A DNA stretch of 64,000 nucleotides. Source: Streptomyces sp. Tu6071 (GTDB lineage: Bacteria > Actinomycetota > Actinomycetes > Streptomycetales > Streptomycetaceae). Below, one piece after another: positions 17,770 through 26,271 of the stretch. The stretch lies in the NCBI RefSeq assembly GCF_000213055.1, contig NZ_CM001165.1, positions 5,602,945 to 5,666,944 on the forward strand, read 5' to 3'. The position numbers and the translations under genes are program-made. Positions within the stretch are counted from its first letter, which is position 1. Each line of letters opens with the position of its first letter. Below the pieces are notes generated by a model. That model saw nothing but the letters and a program-made list of their open reading frames with translations, was not told the DNA's origin and did no database searches.

Positions 17770-18100
17770 ACGCGGGCTCCTTCCTTCGGCACACCGGACC
17801 CGGGGGCGTGCGCCCCGGCGCCTCGCGGGGCGCCCTGGCGGGTGAAAGCCGGGTGCTCGTAGCGCTGAGGTCGACGGTACGTCACACCGGGGGCGTTCCC
17901 GCAGGGTAGTTTTGCCCGAGGCGGCGCATGTCACGCCCCGACGGGTTCCGGCGGGGCCGACACGGCGACCGCCCCGGCCCGGTGACGGCCCGCTGTCCCC
18001 GGTCGGCTACATTGCATCACGTCACTTCTGTCCCATTTGGGAAGAATGCTCGGCACGGGCGCGAGGGGTCCTGGCACCTCGTCCCCCACAGGAGGTACCG
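17770..18100. other. intergenic region, GDSL lipoprotein / DUF3145
   Basis: These 331 bases lie between divergent genes. A TACATT at 18008-18013 could be a -10 element for the DUF3145 gene, with a weak TGACGG upstream. No further gene is seen. Confidence 0.4.
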
Positions 18101-18598
18101 GTGACGACGACACGTGGAGTCCTGTACGTGCACTCCGCACCGCGCGCGCTGTGCCCGCACGTCGAATGGGCCGTGGCGAACGTGCTCGGGGTGCGGGTCA
18201 GTCTGGACTGGATCAGACAGCCCGCCGCGCCCGGCACCTGGCGCGCCGAGTTCTCCTGGCAGGCCGAGACCGGCACCGCCTCCAAACTCGCCTCCGCGCT
18301 GCGGGGCTGGCAGCTCCTGCGCTTCGAGGTGACCTCCGAGCCCACCCCGGGCGTCGAGGGCGAGCGGTACAGCGCGACGCCCGAACTCGGGATCTTCCAC
18401 GCGGTCACCGGCGTGCACGGGGACATCCTCATCCCGGAGGACCGGTTGCGGGCCGCCGTGGCGCGGGCGGGGGCCGGGGAGAGCGTGCTCGCCGACGAGG
18501 TCCACAAGCTGCTCGGGAAGCCGTGGGACGACGAGCTGGAACCCTTCCGCTACGCGGGGGAGGGGGCTCCCGTGCGGTGGCTCCACCAGGTCGTGTGA
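18101..18598 (+). CDS. DUF3145 family protein
   Basis: A 165-residue conserved actinobacterial protein of unknown function. It starts TTRGVLYVHSAPRALCPHVEWAV and contains WQAETGTASKLASALRGW and ELGIFHAVTGVHGDILI, all typical of DUF3145. The GTG at 18101 has GGAGG five bases upstream; longer frames run into the promoter region. In Streptomyces this gene regularly sits beside the fab operon, as it does here facing fabF, so a link to lipid metabolism is often suspected but not shown. Confidence 0.9.
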   Translation: MTTTRGVLYVHSAPRALCPHVEWAVANVLGVRVSLDWIRQPAAPGTWRAEFSWQAETGTASKLASALRGWQLLRFEVTSEPTPGVEGERYSATPELGIFHAVTGVHGDILIPEDRLRAAVARAGAGESVLADEVHKLLGKPWDDELEPFRYAGEGAPVRWLHQVV

Positions 18599-18895
18599 CC
18601 CCGGGCCGGGGGCTCTCCGCGGGGCTCCGCCCCGCACCCCGGTGACGGGGCTCCGCCCCGCGCCCCGCTCCTCAAGCGCCGGAGGGGCTTGATTTTCACG
18701 CTGAGGGGGCTGCCGTGTGGTGGCTTTGTCAGGTGGTGTGGTTGCGCCTCGTGCCCGGCTCCTCAAGCGCCGGAGGGGCTTGGTTTTTACGGCGCCGGAG
18801 GGGCTTGGGTTTCGCGCTGAGGGGGCTGCCGTGTGGTGGCTTCGCCCCGTGCCCCGCTCCTCAAGCGGCGTAAGGCTTGATTTTCACGCATGCGA
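18599..18895. repeat. array of degenerate copies of the 44-bp element and its flank
   Basis: Between DUF3145 and fabF the 44-bp element occurs once complete (18647-18690), then in eroding partial copies (around 18752-18781, 18791-18806 and 18850-18878). The flanking phrase GAGGGGGCTGCCGTGTGGTGGCTT is repeated at about 18703-18726 and 18818-18841 (written here only as a description of position). The region carries no gene. Confidence 0.75.
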
Positions 18896-18929
18896 GGGGG
18901 CCCGCACCTTCCGGTGCGGGCCCCCTTTT
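18896..18929. terminator. terminator between DUF3145 and fabF
   Basis: A 13-bp perfect stem (GGGGGCCCGCACC / GGTGCGGGCCCCC), four-base loop, followed by TTTT on the plus strand and preceded by a short A-run on the minus strand. It lies nine bases after the fabF stop, so it can end the fab operon; it may act in both directions. Confidence 0.75.
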
Positions 18930-18937
18930 CACGCGTG

Positions 18938-20203
18938 TCACACGCTCCGGAACGCCAGGACCACGTTGTGGCCGCCGAAGCCGAAGGAGTCGTTGAGGGC
19001 CACGATGGGGCCCTCCGCCGGGAGGGCGCGGGGCTCGTCGCGGATGATGTCCGCGCCGATCTCCGGGTCCAGCTCGGTGACGTTGATCGTCGGCGGGGCC
19101 GTCCGGTTCTTCACCGTGAGGATCGTCGCGACGGACTCGACGCCGCCCGCGCCCCCGAGGAGGTGGCCGGTCATCGACTTGGTCGAGGAGATCGCGACGT
19201 GGTCCAGCTCGGGGCCGAAGACCTTCGAGAGGGCCTTGATCTCGCCGACGTCGCCCAGCGGCGTCGACGTCGCGTGCGCGTTGGCGTACACGATCTCGGC
19301 GGGGTCGAGCCCGGTCGATGCGAGCAGGTTCTCCAGGGCGCGGGAGATGCCCTCGCCGGAGGGCTCCGGGGCCGTGATGTGGTGGCTGTCGGCCGAGACG
19401 CCCTGGCCCAGCGCCTCCGCGTAGACCGTGGCACCGCGCTTCGCGGCGTGCTCGGCGGACTCCAGGACCACGACACCGGCACCCTCGCCGAGCACGAAGC
19501 CGTCACGGGCCGTGTCGAAGGGGCGCGAGGCGCCCTCGGGGTCCTCGTTGTTCTTGGACATCGCCATCATGTTGGCGAAGGCGGCGATGGGCAGCGGGTG
19601 GATCGCCGCCTCGGTGCCGCCCGCGACGACGACGTCGGCACGGCCCGTACGGATCATCTCGATCCCGTAGCCGATCGCCTCGGCGCCCGAGGCACAGGCG
19701 GAGACGGGGGTGTGGACCCCGGCGCGGGCGTTGATGGCGAGACCCACGTTGGCGGCGGGCCCGTTGGGCATGAGCATCGGCACGGTGTGCGGGGAGACGC
19801 GGCGTACGCCCTTCTCCTTCAGCACGTCGTACTGGTCCAGGAGGGTCGTCACGCCGCCGATGCCGGAGGCGATCACGGCGCCGAGGCGGTCGGGGTCGAC
19901 AGAGGCGTCCTCACCGGCCTTGGCGGTGAAACCGGCGTCCTTCCACGCCTCGTCGGCCGCGATCAGCGCGAACTGGGCCGAGCGGTCCAGTTTCCGCGCC
20001 TGCGGGCGCGGCAGGATCTCGCCGGGCTCGACGAGGATGCGGGCGGCGATCTTGACCGGCAGCTGCTCGGCCCACTCCTCGGTGAGGGCGCGGACGCCGG
20101 AGCGGCCGGCGAGCAGGCCGTCCCAGGTCGACTTCGCGTCGCCACCCAGCGGTGTGGTTGCGCCGATACCGGTGACGACCACGGTGCGATTGGTCGGGCT
20201 CAC
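18938..20203 (-). CDS. fabF: beta-ketoacyl-ACP synthase II (KAS II)
   Basis: A 421-residue condensing enzyme that elongates acyl-ACP with malonyl-ACP in fatty acid synthesis. The Cys-His-His triad is complete: Cys170 in VSACASG, His310 in ANAHATST and His347 in TGHLLGGAG. The length is standard for FabF. The start is GTG at 20203 with AAGGA upstream. It is the last gene of fabD-fabH-acpP-fabF. The 174-base gap before it leaves room for a secondary promoter or processing site, but none is obvious. Confidence 0.96.
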   Translation of the reverse strand: MSPTNRTVVVTGIGATTPLGGDAKSTWDGLLAGRSGVRALTEEWAEQLPVKIAARILVEPGEILPRPQARKLDRSAQFALIAADEAWKDAGFTAKAGEDASVDPDRLGAVIASGIGGVTTLLDQYDVLKEKGVRRVSPHTVPMLMPNGPAANVGLAINARAGVHTPVSACASGAEAIGYGIEMIRTGRADVVVAGGTEAAIHPLPIAAFANMMAMSKNNEDPEGASRPFDTARDGFVLGEGAGVVVLESAEHAAKRGATVYAEALGQGVSADSHHITAPEPSGEGISRALENLLASTGLDPAEIVYANAHATSTPLGDVGEIKALSKVFGPELDHVAISSTKSMTGHLLGGAGGVESVATILTVKNRTAPPTINVTELDPEIGADIIRDEPRALPAEGPIVALNDSFGFGGHNVVLAFRSV

Positions 20204-20377
20204 AGGAATTCCTTCTCCACGGATACGAGGGATTGCGGCGCCACCGCCGGGCGGCGGCAGTCACACAGGGCGGGCCAGCGCGGCACGAGGGTGCGTGGCG
20301 CGATGCCCCGGGCGCCGAGCGACCGGCCCCGGTCCCGGCCCGCGCCGGGGGGCGCGGGCCGGGACCGGAGCACAGGA

Positions 20378-20626
20378 TCAGCTCTGGTGCTTGAGGATGT
20401 AATCGGCGGCGTCGCCGACGGTCTTGAGGTTCTTGACGTCGTCGTCGGGGATCTTGACGTCGAAGCGCTCCTCGGCGGCGACGACGACCTCGACCATGGA
20501 CAGCGAGTCGACGTCCAGGTCATCGGTGAAGGACTTGTCCAGCTGGACGTCCTCGACCGGGATACCGGCGATCTCGTTCACGATCTCGGCGAGACCGGCG
20601 ACGATCTCTTCCTGAGTGGCGGCCAT
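20378..20626 (-). CDS. acpP: acyl carrier protein of fatty acid synthesis
   Basis: An 82-residue acidic protein with the phosphopantetheine attachment motif DVDSLSMVE, Ser41 being the modified residue. It carries growing acyl chains between the type II FAS enzymes encoded on either side. GGAG sits eleven bases before the ATG. Confidence 0.97.
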   Translation of the reverse strand: MAATQEEIVAGLAEIVNEIAGIPVEDVQLDKSFTDDLDVDSLSMVEVVVAAEERFDVKIPDDDVKNLKTVGDAADYILKHQS

Positions 20627-20758
20627 GTCGGCGCTCCATTCGTTGAGGGGAATTGTTACGGGGATTCCAGCGGTGGCGCCCCTCCGGCCGGCCCGTGTCG
20701 CGCTCCGTCGCCCTGGTTGAGCAGCGGGAACACGCGCGGACGCGGCCGGACGAGGTGC

Positions 20759-21760
20759 CTAGGGGAGGGTAACGACCGTCGCGGCGAACACGAGACCCGC
20801 CCCGAAGCCGATGAGAAGCGCGGTGTCGCCGCTCTTCGCCTGGCCGGTCGCCAGCATCCGCTCCATCGCGAGCGGAATGGAGGCGGCCGAGGTGTTGCCG
20901 GTGGTCGCGACATCGCGTGCGACCTGGACGTGCTCCGGCAGCTTCAGGGTCTTCACCATCGAGTCGATGATCCGCATATTGGCCTGGTGCGGGATGAAGA
21001 CGTCCAGGTCCTCCGGGGTGATCCCGGCGGCGTCCAGCGCCTGCTGGGCGACCTTCGCCATCTCGAAGACGGCCCAGCGGAAGACCGCCTGACCCTCCTG
21101 GGTGATGGCCGGGAACCGCGCGACCTCGCCGGAACGGTAGTCCGTCCACGGCACGGTCTGCTTGATGACCTCGGCCTTGTCGCCCTCGGAGCCCCAGACG
21201 GTCGGGCCTATCGCGACCTCCTGCGAGGGCCCCACGACGACCGCGCCCGCACCGTCGCCGAAGAGGAAGGCCGTCGCGCGGTCCTCCAGGTCGGTGAGGT
21301 CCGAGAGCCGCTCCACGCCGAGGACGAGCACGTACTCCGCGCTGCCCTCGACGACCATGCCCTTGGCCAGCGTGAGCCCGTAGCCGAAACCGGCGCAGCC
21401 CGCCGAGATGTCGAAGGCGGCGGGCTTGCCGCAGCCGAGCTTGTCGGCGATCTCCGTGGCGACGGCCGGGGTCTGCTTGAAGTGCGAGACGGTCGAGACG
21501 ACGACCGCGCCGATCTGCTCGGGCGCGATACCGGCGTCGGCGAGGGCCTTGCCGCCCGCCTCCACCGACATCGCGGTCACCGTCTCGTCGGGGCCCGCCC
21601 AGTGCCGGCTCTCGATGCCCGAGCGCGAACGAATCCACTCGTCCGAGGAGTCGATCGTCTCCAGGATGACGTCATTGGGGACGACGCGGTCGGGCCGGTA
21701 GCCGCCGACGCCCAGGATGCGCGCGTACGGGGCACCCTTGGCGGGCTTTATCTTCGACAT
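20759..21760 (-). CDS. fabH: beta-ketoacyl-ACP synthase III (KAS III)
   Basis: A 333-residue initiating condensing enzyme joining acyl-CoA starters to malonyl-ACP. The triad is Cys122 (ISAGCAGF), His258 (IPHQANMR) and Asn289 (TTGNTSAAS). In Streptomyces FabH accepts branched starters derived from Val, Leu and Ile. GAGGAG precedes the ATG at 21760 by nine bases; a longer reading to 22009 overlaps fabD and is rejected. Confidence 0.96.
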   Translation of the reverse strand: MSKIKPAKGAPYARILGVGGYRPDRVVPNDVILETIDSSDEWIRSRSGIESRHWAGPDETVTAMSVEAGGKALADAGIAPEQIGAVVVSTVSHFKQTPAVATEIADKLGCGKPAAFDISAGCAGFGYGLTLAKGMVVEGSAEYVLVLGVERLSDLTDLEDRATAFLFGDGAGAVVVGPSQEVAIGPTVWGSEGDKAEVIKQTVPWTDYRSGEVARFPAITQEGQAVFRWAVFEMAKVAQQALDAAGITPEDLDVFIPHQANMRIIDSMVKTLKLPEHVQVARDVATTGNTSAASIPLAMERMLATGQAKSGDTALLIGFGAGLVFAATVVTLP

Positions 21761-21837
21761 CTGACGGGGCTCCTCGTCGTCCGGGCGGTGCGGGGCGGGC
21801 GGTGCGGGGTTCGGGCCGCGGGGGCGGGCTTCGGGGG

Positions 21838-22794
21838 TCAGGCGGAGTGCTCCGCGACGAGCGCGCGGGCCGCATCGAGGTCCTCGGGGGACTTCAGTGC
21901 GAGCGTCGCGACACCCGGCAGGGCGCGCTTGGCGAGACCGGTGAGCGTGCCACCGGGGCAGACCTCGATCAGGGCGCTCGCGCCCTGCTCCTTGAACGTC
22001 TCCATGCACAGGTCCCAGCGGACCGGGTTGGCGACCTGGCCCACGAGCCGGTCGAGCACCTCGCCGCCGGTCGCGACGACGGCGCCGTCCTTGTTCGACA
22101 CGTACGCGTACGCCGGGTCCGACGGGCTCAGTCCGGCCGCGGCCTTCGCGAGCACGCCGACCGCCGGGGCCATGTGCGCGGTGTGGAAGGCGCCCGCGAC
22201 CTGGAGCGGCACGACACGGCGTACGCCCTCGGGCTTGTCCTCGGCGAGCGCCGCGAGCTGCGCGGCCGTCCCCGCGGCGACGACCTGGCCGCCGCCGTTG
22301 ACGTTCGCCGGGGTCAGGCCCAGCTTCTCCAGGTGCGGCGCGACCGTGGCGAGGTCCCCGCCGAGCAGCGCGGCCATGCCCGTCTCGGTGACGGCGGCGG
22401 CCTCGGCCATCGCGAGCCCCCGGGTCCGTACGAGCGCGAGCGCCGCCTCGGAGTCGAGGACCCCGGCGAAGGCGGCGGCCGTCAGCTCACCGACGCTGTG
22501 CCCGGCGACGGCGCCGGGGCGCAGCGCGCCGAGCACGGGGGCTCCCCGGTCCTCCAGGGTGCCGGCGAGCGCGGCGGCCGAGAGCAGCCCGGCGGCCACC
22601 AGCAGCGGCTGGGCGACCGCGGTGTCCCGGATCGCGTCGGCGTCGGCCCGCGTCCCGTAGTGGACGAGGTCGAGTCCGATCGTCTCGGACCAGCCCGCGA
22701 GCCGCTCGGACGCGCCGGGCAGTTCGAGCCAAGGGGTCAGGAAGCCGGGCGTCTGGGCGCCCTGGCCGGGAGCGACAAGTACAAGCACGCTCAC
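21838..22794 (-). CDS. fabD: malonyl-CoA:ACP malonyltransferase
   Basis: A 318-residue acyltransferase loading malonate onto AcpP. The nucleophile is Ser100 in AGHSVGE, with QGAQ near the N-terminus for the oxyanion hole and His204 in GAFHTAHM as general base. It is the first gene of the operon. The 83-base gap to the fasR stop contains an inverted repeat (22845-22863) likely to be regulatory. In Streptomyces this protein can also serve polyketide synthases. Confidence 0.96.
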   Translation of the reverse strand: MSVLVLVAPGQGAQTPGFLTPWLELPGASERLAGWSETIGLDLVHYGTRADADAIRDTAVAQPLLVAAGLLSAAALAGTLEDRGAPVLGALRPGAVAGHSVGELTAAAFAGVLDSEAALALVRTRGLAMAEAAAVTETGMAALLGGDLATVAPHLEKLGLTPANVNGGGQVVAAGTAAQLAALAEDKPEGVRRVVPLQVAGAFHTAHMAPAVGVLAKAAAGLSPSDPAYAYVSNKDGAVVATGGEVLDRLVGQVANPVRWDLCMETFKEQGASALIEVCPGGTLTGLAKRALPGVATLALKSPEDLDAARALVAEHSA

Positions 22795-22844
22795 ACTCTC
22801 TCTTGTGAAGGGGCCGGTCCACCGGTGGGGACAGGGACGAATAA

Positions 22845-22863
22845 CCGACAGGGTAATTGTCGG
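22845..22863. promoter_or_regulatory. inverted repeat upstream of fabD
   Basis: CCGACA-N7-TGTCGG lies in the only A/T-rich patch between fasR and fabD. FasR activates this operon in S. coelicolor by binding its promoter; whether this repeat is that site is inference from position. Confidence 0.45.
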
Positions 22864-22877
22864 GATCGTACAAAAGC

Positions 22878-24089
22878 CTAGGATCGCTGCTCGGCCGCGG
22901 CCAGGCGCCCCAGGATCAGCGCGATGCGCAGCGTGAACGCGGAGCGTACATCCGAGGGTGACCAGCCGGTGACGTCAGTCACACGTCGGAGCCGGTAGCG
23001 CACGGTGTTCGGGTGCACGAAGAGCATCCGCGCGGCCCCCTCCAGGCTGCTCGCCTGCTCCAGGTAGACGCTCAGCGTCTCCAGGAGCGCCGAGCCCGCC
23101 TCCTGAAGTGGTCTGTAGATCTCCTCCACCAGCTGGTCGCGCGCGGCGGGGTCCGAGGCCATCGCGCGCTCGGGGAGCAGGTCGTCCGCGAGCACCGGGC
23201 GCGGGGCGTCCTGCCACGCCGCCGAGGCGCGCAGCCCGGCCGCGGCGGCCGCCGCCGAGCGGGTCGCGGCGAGCAGGTCGGGGACCACGGGCCCGGCGAC
23301 GACGGGACCCGCCGCGTACGGGCCGATCAGGGATTTCGCGACCGCGAGCGGGTTGTCGCTGCCGCCCGCGATGACGACGAGGCGGCTGCCGAGCACCCCG
23401 GTGAGGACCTGGAGCTTCGCGTGCCTGGCGGCGCGCCGGATCGCCTCGACGGTCAGTTCGCTGTCCCCGTCGGGCGCGGTGCCGAGCAGGACGCACACGT
23501 ACTCGGGCGCGTTCCAGCCGAGCGCGGCGGCCCGCGACACGGTGCCCTCGTCGGCCTCGCCGGAGAGCACCGCGTTGACGACCAGGGACTCCAGGCGCGC
23601 GTCCCAGGCGCCCCGTGCCTCGGCGGCCTGCGCGTAGACCTGCGCGGTCGCGAAGGCGATCTCGCGGGCGTAGCGCAGCAGCGCCTCGCGCAGGACCGCC
23701 TCGTCGCCCGGCGCGGCCACGTCGTCGATCGCGCTCTCCATGACCTCGATCGTCGTGCGGACCATCTCGACGGTCTGCCGCAGCGTGACCGCCCGGGTCA
23801 GCTCGCGCGGCGCGGTCCCGAAGACGTCCGTGGAGATCGCCTGCGGGGCCTCCGGGTGCCGGAACCACTCCGTGAAGGCCGCGATCCCCGCCTGCGCCAC
23901 GAGCCCGATCCACGAGCGGTGCTCGGGGGGCATCGCCCGGTACCAGGGCAGCGTCTCGTCCATCCGCTGGATGGCGCGGGCGGCGAGCCGTCCCGAGGAG
24001 TGCTCCAGCCGCTTGAGGGTCGCCGCGTGCGGGTGCGCGGGGGCCGGGGAGGCGGGCGAGGCGGCGGGGCGGGATACGGAGTCGGGCAC
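22878..24089 (-). CDS. fasR: PucR-type activator of the fatty acid synthase operon
   Basis: A 403-residue regulator of the PucR/CdaR class. A central GGDEF-like region contains VLLGTAPDGDSELTVEAIRR. A C-terminal helix-turn-helix (about 350-390, SLEGAARMLFVHPNTVRYRLRR split over the motif) is the PucR HTH_30 domain. Its position directly upstream of fabD in the same direction is that of FasR (SCO2386) in S. coelicolor, the activator of fabDHPF. It should couple fatty acid synthesis to growth. The ATG at 24089 gives the usual length; the N-terminal alanine/proline-rich segment is variable in the family. Confidence 0.9.
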   Translation of the reverse strand: MPDSVSRPAASPASPAPAHPHAATLKRLEHSSGRLAARAIQRMDETLPWYRAMPPEHRSWIGLVAQAGIAAFTEWFRHPEAPQAISTDVFGTAPRELTRAVTLRQTVEMVRTTIEVMESAIDDVAAPGDEAVLREALLRYAREIAFATAQVYAQAAEARGAWDARLESLVVNAVLSGEADEGTVSRAAALGWNAPEYVCVLLGTAPDGDSELTVEAIRRAARHAKLQVLTGVLGSRLVVIAGGSDNPLAVAKSLIGPYAAGPVVAGPVVPDLLAATRSAAAAAAGLRASAAWQDAPRPVLADDLLPERAMASDPAARDQLVEEIYRPLQEAGSALLETLSVYLEQASSLEGAARMLFVHPNTVRYRLRRVTDVTGWSPSDVRSAFTLRIALILGRLAAAEQRS

Positions 24090-24191
24090 GGGTCCAAGAC
24101 TGCCTTATCGCGTCGCCGAACGGGGCGGCCGGGGTCCGTCACGTGCCGCACGCGCCACGTCACGCTGTGTGCCGCCGCTACGGTGGGCGCC

Positions 24192-24863
24192 GTGATCGAC
24201 GTACGACGCGGCGCTGACCGCTACCCGGGCGGGGAACCCGATGCGGGCATCACGACCCGGCACGCCTTCTCCTTCGGCCCGCACTACGACCCGGACAACC
24301 TGCGCCTCGGCCCGCTCACCGCCTGCAACGAGGAGCACCTCGCACCGGGCGCGGGCTTCGCCGAGCACCGCCACAGCGACACCGAACTCCTCACCTGGGT
24401 GGTCTCCGGGGAGCTGCGCCACCGCGACGCGGAGGGCCGCTCCACCGTCGTGCGCCCCGGCGATCTCCAGCACCTCGGCGCGGGCTCCGGCGTCCACCAC
24501 GTCGAGCGCAACGACGGCGCGGAACCCCTCGTCTTCCTGCAGTTCTGGCTCGCCGCCCGCACCCCCGCCCTCACCCCCCGCTACACCCTCGTCCGCTCCC
24601 TCGCGGGCCCGTACGAGGTCCCCGAGGCGGGCGCGGTGCTGCGCCTCGCCCGCCCGGCCCCGGGCGCCACGCTGCCGCTGCCCGCCGGGCCGTACGGGTA
24701 CGTCCATGTCGTGCGCGGGGAGGCCGAGTTGGCGGGCGGGGAACGGCTCGCGGCGGGCGATGCGGTACGGGTGCGGGCCGGGGCGGACGTGCGGGGGGCC
24801 GTGCTGCGGGCGCGGACGGCGTGCGAGGTGCTGCTCCTCGCCCTGGCCGACCCCTTCGGGTAG
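24192..24863 (+). CDS. pirin-family bicupin protein
   Basis: A 223-residue pirin-like protein. The N-terminal cupin holds the metal ligands in FAEHRHSDTELLTWVVSGE (two His, Glu) and a later His in SGVHHVERN. The C-terminal cupin lacks clear metal ligands, as in YhhW-type pirins. Bacterial pirins act as quercetinase-like dioxygenases or as regulators of central metabolism. It starts with GTG at 24192 and is divergent from fasR, about 100 bases away. It converges with the serine hydrolase, six bases separating the stops. Confidence 0.9.
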   Translation: MIDVRRGADRYPGGEPDAGITTRHAFSFGPHYDPDNLRLGPLTACNEEHLAPGAGFAEHRHSDTELLTWVVSGELRHRDAEGRSTVVRPGDLQHLGAGSGVHHVERNDGAEPLVFLQFWLAARTPALTPRYTLVRSLAGPYEVPEAGAVLRLARPAPGATLPLPAGPYGYVHVVRGEAELAGGERLAAGDAVRVRAGADVRGAVLRARTACEVLLLALADPFG

Positions 24864-24869
24864 GCCCGC

Positions 24870-25697
24870 TCAGGCGTCCCGCAGCTCCGCGAGCACCGCG
24901 TCCGTCAGCGGCGGCCACGCCTCGACCGCCCACGGGCCGAAGGCGCGGTCGGCGAGCGCGACGCACGCCGCGCCCGCCTCCGGGTCGACCCACAGGAAGG
25001 TCCCCGACTGCCCGAAGTGGCCGAAAGTGCGCGGTGAGGAGTGGGCGCCGGTCCAGTGCGGGGACTTGCCGTCGCGGATCTCGAAGCCGAGGCCCCAGTC
25101 GTTCGGCTTCTGCTGCCCGTAGCCGGGCAGGACGCCGTTGAGGCCGGGGAAGGCGACGCGCGTCGCCTCCGCGACGGTGCCCGCGTCGAGGAGGCGCGGG
25201 GCCTGGAGTTCGGCGGCGAACAGGAGCAGGTCGTCCACGGTCGAGTGGCCGTCCTTGGCGGGCGAGCCCTCCAGTGCCGTCGCGCGCATCCCGAGCGGCG
25301 CGAAGACGCCCTCGCGCAGGTACGCGGCGAAGGGGATGCCCGTCGCCCGCGCGACGTGCGCGCCGAGCGCCTCGAAACCGGCGTTGGAGTAGATGCGGCG
25401 CGTCCCGGGCGCGGCCTGGACGCGGTCCTCGTCGAACGCGAGGCCGCTCGTGTGGGCGAGGAGGTGGCGCACGGTCGCGCCCTCGGGCCCGGCGGGCTCG
25501 TCCAGCTCGATCGCCCCCTCCTCGTACGCGAGCAGGAAGCCGTACGCGGCGAGCGGCTTGGTCACGGACGCGAGCCAGAAGCGTTGGTCCGTGGGGCCGT
25601 GCCGCCCCACGACGGTTCCGTCGCCGCGGACGACTCCGGCGGCGGCGGCCGGGACGGGCCAGGCTTCGATCGACTTCAGGCTCTCCAGGCTCTCCAT
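24870..25697 (-). CDS. serine hydrolase of the beta-lactamase/class C family
   Basis: A 275-residue protein of the beta-lactamase-related serine hydrolases. The SxxK motif is SVTK at 44-47, the second motif is YSN at 103-105 and the third is HFGQSG, replacing KTG as in class C-related esterases and D-aminopeptidases. No signal peptide is visible, so it is probably a cytoplasmic esterase/amidase rather than a true beta-lactamase. The start ATG is at 25697. Confidence 0.9.
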   Translation of the reverse strand: MESLESLKSIEAWPVPAAAAGVVRGDGTVVGRHGPTDQRFWLASVTKPLAAYGFLLAYEEGAIELDEPAGPEGATVRHLLAHTSGLAFDEDRVQAAPGTRRIYSNAGFEALGAHVARATGIPFAAYLREGVFAPLGMRATALEGSPAKDGHSTVDDLLLFAAELQAPRLLDAGTVAEATRVAFPGLNGVLPGYGQQKPNDWGLGFEIRDGKSPHWTGAHSSPRTFGHFGQSGTFLWVDPEAGAACVALADRAFGPWAVEAWPPLTDAVLAELRDA

Positions 25698-25742
25698 GCG
25701 GGCGAGTCTAGGCGGCGTTCCCAGGCCGTCGGCGAGCGCGTA

Positions 25743-25773
25743 TTGCCTGGAGTGCGCTCAAGGGTTTTACGGT
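25743..25773 (+). promoter_or_regulatory. MerR-type promoter with 19-bp spacer
   Basis: TTGCCT (25743-25748) and TACGGT (25768-25773) are 19 bp apart, the overlong spacing that MerR proteins correct by twisting DNA. The spacer holds a dyad CTGGAG-N4-CTCAAG-like sequence (GAGTGCGCTC core) as at many MerR-family sites. It lies 33 bases before the merR start, indicating autoregulation. Confidence 0.7.
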
Positions 25774-25805
25774 GGGTGCGGTCCGCCTCACCCGAAGGGA
25801 CACCC

Positions 25806-26258
25806 ATGACCCTCGCCCACCCCGTCGCCCCCTCAGGCCCGGTCAACGGCCGCGACCTGTGCCTCGCGAAGCTCGCCGACTACCCGCGCCCGGACGGCAG
25901 GGACCACTACACGATCAGCGAGGTCGTCACGCTCACCGGGCTCAGCGCCCACACCCTGCGCTGGTACGAGCGCATCGGCCTGCTCGAAGAGGTGGACCGC
26001 TCGCACACCGGGCAGCGCCGGTACAACAACCGCGACCTCGAATGGCTCTCGTTCGTCAACAAGCTGCGGCTGACGGGCATGTCGGTGGCGGACATGGTGC
26101 GGTACGGGGAACTGTCGCGGGCCGGGGAGCACACGGTCGCCGAGCGCAGGGAACTCCTGGAGGCGACGCGCGAGGAGGTCCGCTCGCGGATCGCGGCGCT
26201 CCAGGACACGCTCGGGGTTCTCGACCACAAGATCGGGATCTACTCCGCGAAGTCGTGA
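25806..26258 (+). CDS. MerR-family transcriptional regulator
   Basis: A 150-residue regulator. The HTH reads YTISEVVTLTGLSAHTLRWYERIGLLEEVDR, shown here in its key parts: SAHTLRWYE recognition helix and the wing RRYNNRDLEWL. A coiled-coil dimerisation helix follows (RRELLEATREEVRSRIAAL). It lacks the cysteines of metal sensors, so a stress- or small-molecule-responsive AdhR-like type is likely. It is preceded by its own MerR-style promoter. No other target gene is adjacent on the same strand. Confidence 0.92.
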   Translation: MTLAHPVAPSGPVNGRDLCLAKLADYPRPDGRDHYTISEVVTLTGLSAHTLRWYERIGLLEEVDRSHTGQRRYNNRDLEWLSFVNKLRLTGMSVADMVRYGELSRAGEHTVAERRELLEATREEVRSRIAALQDTLGVLDHKIGIYSAKS

Positions 26259-26271
26259 CCGGCGTGGGCTC

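Noticed and set aside
24870..25697. Calling the serine hydrolase an antibiotic-inactivating beta-lactamase.
   Set aside because: It lacks an export signal and the KTG motif, so an esterase/amidase-like role is more likely.
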